Assembly: GCA_029204225.1 (NCBI GenBank)
Contig: CM055106.1
Coordinates: 36,364,361 to 36,428,360, forward strand
Reading direction: 5' to 3'
DNA: 64,000 bases
From: Diphasiastrum complanatum
Lineage: Eukaryota; Streptophyta; Lycopodiopsida; Lycopodiales; Lycopodiaceae
The notes under the pieces were generated by a model. The model had not been told where the DNA came from and did not search any database. It was given only the letters and a program-made list of their open reading frames with translations. Shown here piece after piece: positions 50,086 through 61,712 of this stretch. The first letter of the stretch is position 1, and each line of letters begins with the position of its first letter. Made by a program: the position numbers and the translations under genes.

Positions 50086-52700
50086 CTCTCCCATGATCCA
50101 CCAATCATTGACGCTCTCTAATAAAGTCTTGCCAATGGTAATTGATCTTTCACTTCCTCGGACACCAATGGCAGATTGGGATTGAATGCCAAACCAGGCA
50201 AACAATCATCCCGTCTTGTTTTGATCGCTGCCTCACGGTCGGATTTGGTGACGATAGATATTCGTTGGCATAGCTTTTGAGCACGCGGTGAAAGTCCACG
50301 ACAATGATTGAATTAAATTGCTAATAAATAATTGGCCAGTTGCAAGTGTGGATGATTATTTGAGAAAGAAGGATACCACACTCCGCCCACTTCGTCGGGA
50401 CGTAGAACGGATCCATTCCAAGCTATTGAGGGCTTGCCGCATAACTCCTTATTATCTCAGGTGTCTTTTTGAAACCACCAACCTCCACTTGGCTTGTTCA
50501 CCAAGTGTGGGTATCTTCTCTATTTTTGCCCTTTTCCAACTCGGATGTTTTAAATTTAAAAAAGTAGTTGCTTGCTTGTAATTTTTGATGATCTCCTTGG
50601 CCTTTGCCAACTCCTGTGTCGCCATCAGCTTATAACCATCAAATTTGCTCTGAAATCGTGCCAAAGCTGCTTTGTAAGAGTCAACTTTGTGGACCAAATA
50701 ATTAATCTCCTAACGAGAAATAGGCCGAGTTGCAACAGGTGTATGCAGGAGATTGTCCCTTTCTTTGGCCACAGTATCCAACTCTTTGAAAATTCATTCC
50801 TTCTCAAGTTGCACCATTTCAAGCTGGCCTTGCAATTGGGACTTGTTGTTTCGTCTCGTGCACACCTTTGTCAACTTGATCCTGTGCATTGGATAAGCTC
50901 TCTTGTAGCTTGCCGACATACTCCTGCAAGTCTGCTTCGTGCTTCTGTGTAGCTTGAGGTTCCGCTATGGAATTTTTCTCGTGCTGCTTTGAGACTAGTA
51001 ACTCTTTGTTCAACTTGATCAGCTTCTGGGCCTTGAGAGTGTTTTCCATGCCCATATTTGATTTTCGTTTATCGATCACAACTTTGTCCTCCATCGTTTT
51101 CTGTATAAGATTGCCCAGTTGCGTTTGAATGCCCCATGATGTCCCGAGAATCAAGAGAACAGCTGTTGAGTTGATGCCTACCCCACCTGTGCAGCCTGGG
51201 GATCTTCTTTCTAGAAAGACATCTTCCTCCTCAAACCTTTTTGGAATTGTAGCGTCATGGATCTTTGGGGATCTCGTTCTAGGTGATATGGGAAGAGTAT
51301 TTGGTACTTGAATACTGGCTTGCTGAACACGAGTGTATCTCGTGGAACATCTGATCGATGCTTCTCATAATCGGAAAATTGATCGAATCCTTCTCTAGGG
51401 GAGGTGGCTTGGAGAGGTGCAAAGTTGCATGAATCACGATTCGAACCTCGAACTGTAGTTCGAATCATTCTAACCGTCTGGAGCCGGTTCGAATTGGAAA
51501 AAACAACCCAAAAAACTGTTTTTTTTGTGGGATTCGAACCGTTTTCTGATTCAAACCAGCCTTGCCGGTTCGAATCCCATTTGAACCGGTCGAATCGGCC
51601 GGTAACCCTGGAAAGGTGGAGGGCTAAGAGGCTCAAGACATTGAATATTAGTCTCGAGGGGGTTGGACTCATCAATCATGTCCATGAACATTTGTGTGGT
51701 GGGGGAAAGTGCAGCAGATTGAAGAGGTAAAACAGGTTGTGGTTCCACAGTCCCAATGGTGGACCCAATGGTGACGGAAGTTAGTAAGGAGGAATCAGAG
51801 GCCATGGTAGTTGCAGAGGCTGAGGGATGAGAAGGTTCAGTGCGAACTGCAGCAGGAGTTGTAGCAGTTGCTGAAGGTGGTTGATGAGTTCGATGGTGTA
51901 TGGTGGGAGGCGAGCGGGGTGAAACAATCTTGCTGCAAGTACGTCGTCTACTTTGTGAGGTACTCCCTTGTTGGGAGCTTTTTGCTAGTGCTGGTGCGTA
52001 TGTGACAAGTGGTCTGCGGCTACCCTTGCAATTTACTCTCTAGTAATGAAGCAGCGACCGAAGACAATAGTGGACCAGCTGCAAACTTACACTTGGTGTT
52101 TGATTTAATCGCCTTTTTGATTTCTCCCAATATGATACGATGCTATTCATATGGCACAATGGTTCCTGCAGCAAACTCCTTGTGAGATTGCACTATCTTG
52201 TGCAATAGGTAGGAAGCGATGTGCTCCTTCCTAAGGTTGCCGACCACCACAAATTGGTTTATGAGATGCACGGTAGGTTGGGGACTACTGGATCGCGGAT
52301 GGCCTCGATGGAATAACCATCGTTGGTTTGGAGCTGGGCCACACGAGTGTCTAGGAAAAGCACGACAGTGGTATGGGCAACCTTGTGGGAGGGGTTTGGA
52401 TGAGTGCCCGAGACTACTCCTTGGGCTACAAGGGCGGCTTCAAAGACTCGCACCTTGTTTGCTATGCCTTGGTACTTAACATAAAACTTGGCCTTGGGCT
52501 CGTTCTAAGTACCAAAGGCATCAACTATGAAATCCAAATTGATTTTGCTGTTGAAAAACATGGCATGAATGCCCACTCCTTTGAGTAGACGCTCGACAAG
52601 CTGGAGCCATTCAGCCACTTGTTCAATGCTAGCCAGAGCATTGTGCTCGAGAGGAACAGTCTAACAATCAATGTGACATAGATGTTTTAGAAACAGTGGA
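50086..52700 (-). pseudogene. Gypsy-C extra ORF, paralog of the Gypsy-B extra ORF
   Basis: Decayed relative with motifs in the same order: VRVFEAALVAQGVVSGT and TNDGYSIEA (52453-52259), SQSRRRTCSKIVSPRSP (near 51930), SVTIGSTI and FMDMIDESNPLE (51805-51680), SPREGFDQFSDYEKHRSD (51400-51340), coiled coil VSKQHEKNSIAEPQATQKHE (51154-50819), KVDSYKAALARFQSKFDGYK (50697-50452), then RRDDCLPGLAFNPNLP and MIGGSWESEFVTWTTSE (50230-50080). Frameshifts, stops and a 200-bp insert break it. Conserved blocks shared with Gypsy-B outline the original protein. Confidence 0.7.
51407..51612. repeat. GGTTCGAA-rich insert, copy 1
   Basis: About 200 bp beginning AAGTTGCATGAATCACGATT and ending CGGTAACCCTGGAA, full of GGTTCGAA/TTCGAACC words. 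It interrupts the Gypsy-C extra ORF between SPPPF and APLQATSP and is flanked by AGGTG on both sides, a possible 5-bp target duplication. A related copy begins at 61766. Confidence 0.6.
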
Positions 52701-52859
52701 AGACATGGTTGCAAAGAATAACGAAAGTACAAGAGTGTATGTAGAAGGCTGGTTGAAAGTTCAAAAACAAGTTTTCAGGAATTTTTTTTTGCAAGAGCTT
52801 CGCTAGCATTGGTGCTAAATGAGTTGATTTTGGGCCTTATATAGGGAATTTTGGCAAAT

Positions 52860-53484
52860 CAGTTTTGAAAAAAAACTTGATAGGTGTCTTCAGTACTGTA
52901 AAACTAGCTACCATAAATGTTGGCGAAGGTTCCTGACCAATAGGGAAGCTTGATGAAGGTTCTGAAGGTTTGGGGAGGGTTGAACTTTCGCGCCTAGCTC
53001 TATCCTTCACCTAGTTATTGCTAATAACTTTTTTCGAGGTTTCAACCCTTGCCCAATCTAATTTTGGTGTTCCAAGTCTATCTGTCAAGTCAGCAAAGGT
53101 TCATAATGACTCCTTGATGCTCGGTGAAGGTTCCCAAAGTGACATGGAACTGAACCTTCTCCTAATGGCTTTTTGAGGTCTTCTGATGCAAACTAACCTT
53201 CGCCCTTTTCATTGTAGCCAAAAGACAGTTTGGAATCAACTGTGCGATTGGCGAAGGTTGGTTTGACTGTTGGAATAAAAAATTAGCCCTCCTAGTGATT
53301 TTTGACCCTTTTTTACTTGAAAATATTTTCCTTCCTCTTTTCTTGTTTTGATGACTTTTCTGACTTTTGCTCGTTTTTTCTTTCTTTTGTTTTTTTTTTT
53401 TAATTTTAAACTTTTTCAATGTCTTTTTTTTTTCAAAAAATAGAAAATAAGTAGTGCAAAAAGTTATGGACTCGGCTCATTACA
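52860..53484 (-). other. Gypsy-C spacer with GGCGAAGGTT motifs
   Basis: Non-coding spacer with GGCGAAGGTT at about 52922, AACCTTCGCC near 53200, GGCGAAGGTTGG near 53252 and several variants, as in Gypsy-B. Cut on the right by Gypsy-A copy 2. Confidence 0.6.
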
Positions 53485-53870
53485 TTTGCCATGTCCGTTT
53501 ACATTTACTTTACTTTATGCATAAGCAGGCCTTGGGCCCTTTTTTATTCATTATTGACACTTAGACTATATGGTTCACCTTAGGCCTTATTATTCATTAT
53601 TTGGACATATTACTGGAGAGTGGGGGCCTTCTTGGATGGCGCACTATTATCCCTCCCAGTTGGGCCCTAACCATTGGAAGCTTCCTTTTAGGGCTTCCTC
53701 TAGGCTATAAGTAGGGAATCTGTGTCATTTGTTACTTAGCTGATGGTATTGATCTCTCTCTTTAGTCTCATTAATCTCTCTTTCCTGCTTTCTAGGGTTA
53801 AGTCTTGCTTATGTGATGCTTTCATAGCTTAGCTCTATTATCATTTGTAAGCATTCACCAAAATTTCCCT
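53485..53870 (+). repeat. Gypsy-A copy 2 5' LTR (start missing)
   Basis: Matches the 3' LTR from CTCATTACATTTGCC through TAAGCAGGCCTTGGGCCC, GAGAGTGGGGGCC and CTTTCTAGGGTTAAG. The first 75 bp or so of the LTR (TGTTGTGACGAC..) are missing, and no iMet primer site follows. Confidence 0.6.
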
Positions 53871-54329
53871 AGTTATTTTGTTCACCATGTAAAAGAAATA
53901 AAAATCCATTTATGTTCATTGCATTTAATTCTTTCCATACTTTAAAATGTTCTTCTTGTTGTCTTGAATTATAGAGCCAATCTGCCATTTTCTGGGATCA
54001 TAATTCTTAATCATTTGGAGATCCAAATTGTGTAGATCATTGCACATCTATCCATACACTTTCTAAAATGTTTTTTTATGCATTTTGATGATCTTGTTGA
54101 ATCTTTTAGCTTGCTGCTACAGCCACATACAGATCTGGATCAGATGTCTCCAAACAACCGATTGCTCAAGATCTTTTTTCATCAAGCTTCAAAGTGATTT
54201 TATGCTTGCATGTCCTTGCATGAAGTCCTGCAGGAACTCCTAGACCTTGCATGGTAAGTGCATGCTCTTGCATGTTGTTACATGAGCTTGCATGTTGCTT
54301 AAACGTTCTTGCATGCCCATTTCGTGGAT

Positions 54330-54660
54330 TGATTGGAGGCTGTCCAGCGCCCTACTTCATCACCATTTTCAGCGGTTTTCTCCATTTTTTTTCAGGTTAT
54401 GTGCGGATTTTGTAGCTGCTGCCCAGCGCCCTACTACCTTGCCATCTTCGACGGATCTCTCCACCGATTTGCTGTCCATTTTGTTGATTGTACAGCGCCC
54501 TACTTCATCACCATTTTCAGCGATTTTTTCCATCATTTTGCAGGACATTTGTGGATCTTACTAGCTGCTACCCAGCACCCATTTTCAGCTTGGATCTTCA
54601 GCAATTTCAGCTTGGATTTTCAGCTGTCTCTCTCTGCACTTGTTTTGCAGATTATCACTA
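54330..54660 (+). repeat. Gypsy-A leader modules, copy 2
   Basis: Three to four modules of about 75-95 bp with CAGCGCCCTACTTCATCACC, TTTTCAGCG and GATTTGCTGTCC, matching 12340-12990 on the other strand. Hydrophobic ORFs over this stretch (54333-55293) are not supported as genes. Confidence 0.7.
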
Positions 54661-55107
54661 TCATTTGGAGGAGGATTGGTGCCCTGCTGCTGCCCACCAT
54701 CACCTACTTCCAGCACCCTACTTTACTTTCCGTTTGCTGTCCACAACTCAACCTATTTGTACTCTTTACCAGCCCACTCCTCTTTGCATTGTCTCCACCT
54801 TCTTTCTACTGATTTTCCAGCTTTGCTTGTTGGCTGCTTGACCCTCTCTTTTTGGCACTCACCTTCCTTATTTGGCTGTCCATTTTCCAGCCATCTACTC
54901 CACTACTTGTTACTTCTTTCTCTCATTATTTGGTTGCTTTTGCAGGCCCCTCTTATCTCTATTTGGTGGCTGCCCGGTATCTCTCCAGTTTACTACCGTT
55001 TTCAGCACGCTTTCGATTGCAGTTGTGAGGTACTACTTACATTATTTGTCATTTCCCATTTTTTTTTTTCTTTAGCAGGTTTTGTCACGTCTTTTCATTG
55101 GCGTACG

Positions 55108-55135
55108 TGTTGTGACGACTTAGGTCCTCTCCTTC
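55108..55135 (+). repeat. LTR-start-like sequence inside the leader
   Basis: TGTTGTGACGACTTAGGTCC repeats, with one difference, the start of the 3' LTR at 61186, although it lies between leader and gag. Similarity fades after 25 bp. Confidence 0.45.
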
Positions 55136-55389
55136 AGTTCGTCCACTTGATTAGCATTTTCCCTGGCTTAACTTTCTGCATGTGGCTGGTTATTTCCATT
55201 CCATTTTGTAGTTTGTGTTTTCCATCGCATTTTTCATTTCGTCTTTCGTTATTTGTTATTAGTTTCCGTTCCATTTGCGTTTCGATTCCATAGTTCATTT
55301 TCATCGTCGATTTCGTTTCTCACTTTTTCGTTTGTCTTCGTTTTCTACGCTCCATTATAAAAAAAAAAAAAACAAACTACCCAAACTAT

Positions 55390-56720
55390 TTGGATCATCG
55401 GGTTACATATTCTTTTCAGTTACTTTTGATTTTAATTTTTATCATGACTTCTGATTTTCGGTCTCTATCCCCTTTAGATTATTTTTTTATTTTTAATAGT
55501 GATATACCATCTGAATATATGTTCGACAAATGGCTCACACATCTTCAATATTTCTTTGATACTTCTCGGCTAACTTGTCCAGGTCCTATTAAGATTTTTG
55601 ATGCAATTTATCTCTTAAAGGGTTTTGCTAGGTCGAAGTGGTTTGACTATGTCCATTCTCATCCTTTTATCTCTGAGTGGCATGACTTTCTACTTTGTAC
55701 TTCGCTTTCTTATATTTTCCGATGATGGTTTCGCATTTGTTCCTCCTCTTGCTCTTACGAGTGGTATTATAGGTCTTGAGAGTTCTACTTCTTCTGATTC
55801 CCCTCGTGAGCATTCTTCTATATGCGAGGTTCTATTTTCTTGTGCAGGACAAATAGAGATAGTGTCACACATTCCTAGCGATTCACATGAGGTTGATTCA
55901 CACATTGCTAGCGATACACATGAGGATGATTCTATATCACACAGTGTGAGCGAGTTGCCTGATTTACTTGAGGTAGTTATTGATCTACCTGAGCTCGTCA
56001 TTGTATCCCATAGTGAGTCAGAGTCACATATACAGGATCCTACTGATGCTGATTCACATATACAAGTTGCAGCTGATATGGTCCTTGATACTGATATAGC
56101 ATGCTATGATACTAGTGTTGATGCCGTTGCATGCTTTGATGGTGCTACCAATGTTGTTGCATGTTATGATATTGTTGATATAGTATGCCTTGCTACTACT
56201 GTCGATGTTGTTGCATGCTTTGATATTGTTGCTGAGTACTTTGATGCTACTCATGTTCCTGAGCGCCATGATATAGATGTTGTCGCCTATGCTCCTTATT
56301 TCGATATTATTCATGGGTCTACGGTTGCTCTTTCAGATGCTTTGCCTACTCCTCCAATAGATCTGCATATGGGATATGGTTATACATTTCATGATGCTCC
56401 TATTGTATCCTCACTAGCTTATTTTGCTGATAGTCGTCTGGATGAGTATGCGGTTCTTCTTTTGCTTTACTCCATGGATCTTTGCTTGAGGTTTGTGATC
56501 TGCCTCATGATATTTCTACGGTTCCTTATATGATTCTTGCGCATTTGGCCCTTACCGTTACACATTTTCCATCCGAGGATATTTGCCAGATGGTCACCAT
56601 TACTTATCTAGGGTATTTATATGCTGAGATCTTTCTAGATGAGTATACGGGGATCCTTTAGTCTCCTTGTGTTTCTACATATACGTTTGATGCAGTCAAT
56701 GCCGATGGTATACACTTTTG
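55390..56720 (+). pseudogene. Gypsy-A copy 2 gag N-terminus and acidic region
   Basis: 55390-55725 encodes gag-like FDKWLTHLQYFFDTSRL and FDAIYLLKGFARSKWFDYV. A frameshift leads into an Asp/Ser/His-rich region (SHIPSDSHEVDSHIASDTHE) and a run of VVACYDIVDIV-type repeats. Then a segment follows (CLRFVICLMIFL in one frame, THFPSEDICQMVTITYLGYL in another) that in copy 1 lies after the protease. The capsid part seen in copy 1 is missing. Partial and rearranged. Confidence 0.6.
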
Positions 56721-56774
56721 GGCTTTTTATGCATTAGAGGTTTTTCATGCGACTGATTCCTTTTTACCTCTTGA

Positions 56775-56915
56775 TATTTGGCATTCCTAGTTATTACGTA
56801 TCGCTTGGATTTCATTTGGACCTATTGCTTATACTACTGCTACATTTTCAGCTATGGATATATGGCATTCTTGGTTATTACGTATAGCTTGGTTTTCATT
56901 TGGACCTGTTGATTG
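56775..56915 (+). repeat. Two-copy tandem repeat of about 80 bp
   Basis: GATATTTGGCATTCCTAGTT and GATATATGGCATTCTTGGTT start two copies that both continue ATTACGTAT.GCTTGG.TTTCATTTGGACCT. The LINE tail in Gypsy-A copy 1 joins at this same GGCATT. Confidence 0.75.
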
Positions 56916-57119
56916 GTGCTTGATTTTTCCACATTACTGATCGCCTATGGTGCGGCTATCTCTATGATTATGCATGTGGCTCTCTATCTGTTCCTTGGAT
57001 TGTTGCTCATTGTCAGGCTTGGCATATCCTATGGTTTGGGTTATTGCCTCCATTCGAGCTACTGTTTGTCCTAGTGATCTTCACAGTCATTTCGGGTTGC
57101 TCCATATCGCTTGGTCTCC

Positions 57120-57657
57120 GATGCTGAGTTATCGTGTTCAAAGATTCGGCTTGTCCATTGCCTCTTGGATAGTAAGGGTTACTAAAGCGATGGATCACAA
57201 AGAATTGCTCCAAAAGAATTTTGATTGTCTTATTGACAAAATGTCTACCTCGATCGCTTACGATTTCAATAGGACATCCAAATCACACCATAACATTTTC
57301 ATACAAGAACTTTGTAGTGGATTTAGCATCAACAACCCGCACAGGTCTTGCTTCAACCCATTTGGTCATATAATCCATTGCCACGATTATGTATCGTGCT
57401 TGAGTTCCTCGTGCTACTGGATGTATTGGACCAACATAAGCAAGTCCCCACTTCTCAAATGTTACTTGTGCTAACATTGGATGCAATGGCTCATAATGCT
57501 GTTTAGTAGGTCGATGTGCACATTGACAAACATCATGTGATTGAATATACTTTTCTGTATCCTTATGAATAGAAGGCCACTAACACCTTGATTGCAAAAT
57601 CTTGCGAACCTGTAATATCAACTGCAAAATCACCTCCTCCCATTCCATTATGTGATA
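57120..57657 (-). pseudogene. Gypsy-B-like integrase fragment inside Gypsy-A
   Basis: Minus-strand fragment with the same motifs as the Gypsy-B integrase: VDITGSQDLQS and WPSIHKDTEKYIQSHDVCQ (zinc finger), MLAQVTFEKWGLAYVGPIHP, YIIVAMDYMTKWVEARPV, WFGCPIEIVSDRGRHFVNKT and FVIHRFSNPYYPRGNGQAES. Opposite in orientation to the host element and truncated at both ends, so it was inserted or captured. Confidence 0.85.
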
Positions 57658-57660
57658 GCA

Positions 57661-59622
57661 TGACTAGATCTGATGATCCTGCTTCTGCCGCTTGCCATGC
57701 ACAACTTGCTTATGCTACTTGGGCTGGGCGTCCTGGTCGTTCTATTCGGTTACGTGTTCGCATTTTGGGGCGAGAGTATATTGCTTTGGTGGATACTGGC
57801 AGTACACATTCATTTATTAGCAGTTACATTTCCACCAGGATTTGCTACACAGTCTCTTAGTGTCGAGGTTGCTAGCTCACATTCTTTTATCAGCTCTCAG
57901 ATGTTTCAGGGCTTGGACTATAGCATTGGTGACTTCTTTGGACAGGCAGATTTCTATATTATTCCTCTGGAGTGCTCTGACATTATACTTGGTGCAGATT
58001 GGTTTTCGTCACTTGGTACTGTTGCTGTGGATCTTTCTCAGCAGACACTGTCTTTTACACATGTTGGTCGACATCATTTACTTTCTGGTATTGATTCCCA
58101 GGGTGACTATCAGTTGGTTACCGGGAAGCAGTTTATGCGTAGCCTACCAAAGGCTCAGGGTGCAGCTCTTCTTATCATTCAGAGTACATCAGTTGCTGCT
58201 CCTCCTGCTCCATTCATGGGTCCTCTTCCTCAGGTGATTTTTGACTTATTGCATCGGGATTCTGTTGTCTTTTCAGAACCTACCTCTCTGCCACCATTAC
58301 GAGATGTCACCCACCATATTGATCTTATTCCTGGTGCTACCCCACCTTCTCGTGCTTCATATCGTATGCCTAAAGATGAACGTGATGAGGTTCAGCTCCA
58401 AATTGCTTCCCTTTTACGTCAGGGCCTCATTGTTCCTAGCCATAGTCCCTTTGGTGCTCCTGTCCTCCTTGTTGCTAAAAAAGATGGAACCAAACGCCTT
58501 CGCATTGACTATCGTGCCTTGAACAAGCTGACTATCCGTAATGAGTATCCTATACCTCATATGGATGACCTTTTTGATCAGCTTGGCACTTCTTCCATCT
58601 TTTCCAAAATTGACCTACGTTCTGGATACTACCAAATTAGGATGCGTCCTTCTGATGAGCATAAGACTGCATTTCGTACTCATTTAGGTTTGTATGAGTT
58701 TCGTGTTCTTCCATTTGGTGTTCAGAATGGTCCACCAACATTTAAGAATGCTATGAATAATATTTTACGTCCTCTTCTAGGTGTTTGTGTATTGGTTTAT
58801 TTTGATAACATTCTTGTTTTTAGTACTTCTTTGTCTGATCATGTAAAACATCTATCGTCTGTGTTTGAATTATTTGTTAAGCATCAAATGTTCGCCAAAT
58901 TGTCCAAATGTTCTTTTGTCATGATTGAAATCGAATTTTTGGGTTTTCTTATTTGTGATGGACGTATTCATCTTGATCCTCGGAAAGTTCAGGCTATTGA
59001 GAATTGGCCTGTCCCAACCAATGTTCATTTTGTTCGTATGTTTTTAGGTATGGCTACCCATCTTCGTCGTCCTGTTAAGTATTTTGCCACTGTGGCTGCT
59101 CCGCTTCATTCGTTACTAAAGGAGTCTCATACCTTTGTTTGGACTTCTGAGTGTCAGACTGCTTTTGATGCTTTACGTCATGCCATTGTTTCTGCTACTG
59201 TTATGTGTCTCCCCCAGTTTGATCAGCGTTTTATTGTTGAGACTGATGGTAGTGCTATTGGTTTAGGCGCTCTTCTTCGTCAGTCTGAGTGTATTATTGC
59301 TTATGAGTCTCGTCGTTTGCGCTCTTATGAGCAACGTTACTCTGTACATGAAAAAGAGCTACTTGTTGTCATCCATGCTATTAAGAAGTGGCGCCATTGT
59401 TTGTATCGTGTTCCCTTTGATATTATTACTAATCATCAGTCTCTCCGTTATCTTTTCTCTCAGCATGATCTTAGTGATCGTCAATATCGTTGGTTACAAT
59501 TTTTACAGTCTTTTCATTTTGATATTTTGTATCGTCCAGGCAAGGCAAACACGGCAGCTGATGCTTTATCTCGTCTTCCTGCATTGTTACATAGTTGTTG
59601 CTTCAGTTCCTTCTTGGTTTGA
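57661..59622 (+). pseudogene. Gypsy-A copy 2 protease, RT and RNase H
   Basis: Protease in 57661-57858 with IALVDTGSTHSFISSYIS (intact DTGS), then a frameshift. 57673-59622 continues with DIILGADWFSSLGTVAVDL, HHIDLIPGATPPSRASYRMP, FGAPVLLVAKKDGTKRLRID, IDLRSGYYQIRMRPSDEHKT, LPFGVQNGPPTFKNAMNNIL and VYFDNILVFS. The RT motif is YFDN instead of YFDD, so the third catalytic Asp is Asn. RNase H has VETDGSAIGLGALLRQ, YSVHEKELLVVIHAIKKWRH and ITNHQSLRYLF, where TDHQSL is usual, again Asp to Asn. Ends in the DALSRLP linker. Confidence 0.9.
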
Positions 59623-61097
59623 TGATTTACCGGCCGCATATTTGTCTTGTTCTGACTTTTCTGATGTTTATCGTTCTCGTCCCCTTTCGTCCTCTCGGAA
59701 GTTCCAAGTTTATACTGTTGTTGATGATCGTTTATACCATTATGGTGCTTTATGTATTCCCAGTTCTCTTTCCATTCGTCCTCAGTTGTTGTCTGATGCT
59801 CATGCTTCCCCTATTGGTGGCCATTTTGGTTTTCAAAAGTCTTATGCACGTCTTAAGGACAATTTCTATTGGCCATCCATGAAGTCTGAGCTAGCCCATC
59901 TTATTCGTGATTGTTCTTTTTGTGTCCGTAATAAATATTCCCGTGCTAAGTCCGCTGGTGTGCTCCAGAGTTCGCCCATTCCTCATCGCCAGTGGACAAA
60001 TATTTCTATGGACTTTATCCTTGGTCTTCCTCATACCCGCCGTGGTCATGACTCTTGTATGGTGATGGTAGATCAGTTCTCGAAACAGGCACACTTTATA
60101 CCGGTCCGCAGTACTATTACAGCTGAGCAGTGCGCACGTCTTTTTTTATCAGAGATTTTTTGCCTACATGGTATGCCACGTACTATCCTATCTGATTAGG
60201 ATAGTAAGTTTACATCTACCTTTTGGACAGAGCTTATGCGTATTTTGGATGTACAACTTCTGATGGATACTGCTTATCATTCTACTGCTGATGGGCAGAC
60301 TGAGGTCCTTAATTGGATCCTTGAGGATTACCTTCGACATTTTGTTTCTCCTTCCGGGAAGGATTGGGATCAGCATTTATGTTTGGCAAAGTATAGCTAT
60401 AATAGCTCTGTTAGTACCAGCATTGGAGTTTCACCTTTCTTATTGGCTCATGGGTATGCTCCACTTTTGCCAGGGGTGCCTCTTCCTCTTGATGATACAC
60501 CAGTTACCATTGCTTCTTTTTTATCCGATGCTTGTGAGCTTATTGCTCACTTACAGCATGTTCAGCAGCGCTATCAGACTTTTGTTGATCGTCATCGCCG
60601 TCATGTTGAGTTTTAAGTTGGTGATATGGTTTACCTCCGACTACGCTTTGCACGTCATCACTTTGTTCAGGGTCACGCTTCTACTGAAAAGCTTGCACCA
60701 CGCTATTATGGGCCTTACTGTATCTTGGATCGCCTCAGCCCTGTTACATACCGGTTATAGTTGCCTGATTCTACACGAGCCTGTGATATCTTTCATGTTA
60801 GCCCTTTACGAGCTGCCATTGAGGATGATGCTCCTCGCGATCACATTTCCTACAGCGCCAGAGCTGTTCCCTTTTTTGCCAGTTGCCATCCATCAGGTTC
60901 GCCTTCAATATAGTCGACGTCGCCGACAGGTTCAATTTTTAGTACAGTGGGATGGTCGTCCTCTTGAGGAGGCCACTTGGGAGCCTATTGATGTCTTTTA
61001 TCATACACCATTATTGGCAGATCAGGCTCGAGCCCTCATGGCTTTAGTTCTTTCCTCTACTATAGATGTCATTATAGATGTTCCCTCTACTTCATGA
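59600..61097 (+). pseudogene. Gypsy-A copy 2 integrase and chromodomain
   Basis: Integrase zinc finger HASPIGGHFGFQKSYARLKD, FYWPSMKSELAHLIRDCSFC; core NISMDFILGLPHTRRGHDS, VDQFSKQAHFIPV, TILSD then TAG at 60197-60199, DSKFTSTFWTELMR, ADGQTEVLNWILEDYLR. Further stops: TAA at 60614-60616 (EF|VGDMVYLRL) and TAG at 60758-60760 (TYRL|LPDST), both at Gln positions. After a frameshift a chromodomain appears: RRRRQVQFLVQWDGRPLEEA then TWEPIDVF. Chromodomains steer integration to histone-marked chromatin. The asparagine in EVLN is where NRxLE is usual. Confidence 0.88.
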
Positions 61098-61185
61098 TTC
61101 GGCTAGCTATGACTATTCTTTTTAGTTTTGCTTGTAGTATTTGCTTAGTACTTGCTTTACACAATTATGATACTTTTGGGGTATT

Positions 61186-61636
61186 TGTTGTGACGACTTA
61201 TGTCCTCTCCATCAGTATTTCCATTAGTTCGTGATTTTACAGTATTTAGCATGCTTACCTTATTGTTCTAGATGGGCTCATTACATTCGCCGCGTCCATT
61301 CTTTTATTCGTTATTATGCGTAAGCAGGCCTAGGGGCCCTTTTTATTCATATACTAGCCTTGGGCCCTATTTGGTCATATTTTTAGGACTTGGTCACGTT
61401 GATTTGGAGTGGGGGTCCTCCTATTGGGAGGGCACACTATTTTCCCTCCAAATCCTTTCCGTCCCTTTTTTGAATCCTCTATTTGATTCGGGGAGAGGGT
61501 ATATGTAGGGCAACATTGTATTCCTTTATTCAGTTTATGATGATTGCTCCTCTTTAGCCTCCTTAAGCATTATCTCTTCCTGCTTTCTAGCTTAAGTACT
61601 GCTTTCTAGCATAGCTAGTGAATCTTAGCTTGTAAC
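61186..61636 (+). repeat. Gypsy-A copy 2 3' LTR
   Basis: Preceded by the purine run TTTTGGGG (61175-61182). Starts TGTTGTGACGACTTATG and ends CTTGTAAC. Shares long blocks with the LTRs at 53485 and 13238. Confidence 0.7.
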
Positions 61637-61692
61637 TCGATGCAACTTATCATCCAAGCATCATAAACATGTTGAAAATGAAAATATTGGTG

Positions 61693-61712
61693 TTACTCCC
61701 CGGCAATGGTGC
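61693..61712 (-). other. tRNA-Asp-type primer binding site
   Basis: TTTGGCACCATTGCCGGGG on the minus strand differs at two positions from TGGCGCCGTTGCCGGGG, the tRNA-Asp primer site typical of Tat/Athila gypsy elements. It directly follows LTR-end sequence (AGTCCCTATAACT) and supports the Gypsy-B/C group being Tat/Athila-like. Confidence 0.7.

Larger units (their letters stand above)
53485..61636 (+). mobile_element. Ty3/gypsy Gypsy-A copy 2, with chromodomain
   Basis: LTR remnants at 53485-53870 and 61186-61636, repeat-rich leader, gag part, a minus-strand Gypsy-B-like integrase insert (57120-57657), protease, RT, RNase H, integrase and a chromodomain. It is a chromovirus by the chromodomain after integrase. 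It sits inside Gypsy-C and is therefore younger than Gypsy-C, but has altered active sites and several stops. Confidence 0.85.

Noticed and set aside
51407-51612. tRNA gene suggested by GGTTCGAATC words
   Set aside because: No acceptor stem, anticodon arm or A box in the right place; the words are repeated and palindromic.
54333-55293. Hydrophobic ORFs over the Gypsy-A leader (and 12075-13109 in copy 1) as membrane proteins
   Set aside because: They follow the non-coding leader modules, differ between copies and overlap each other in several frames.
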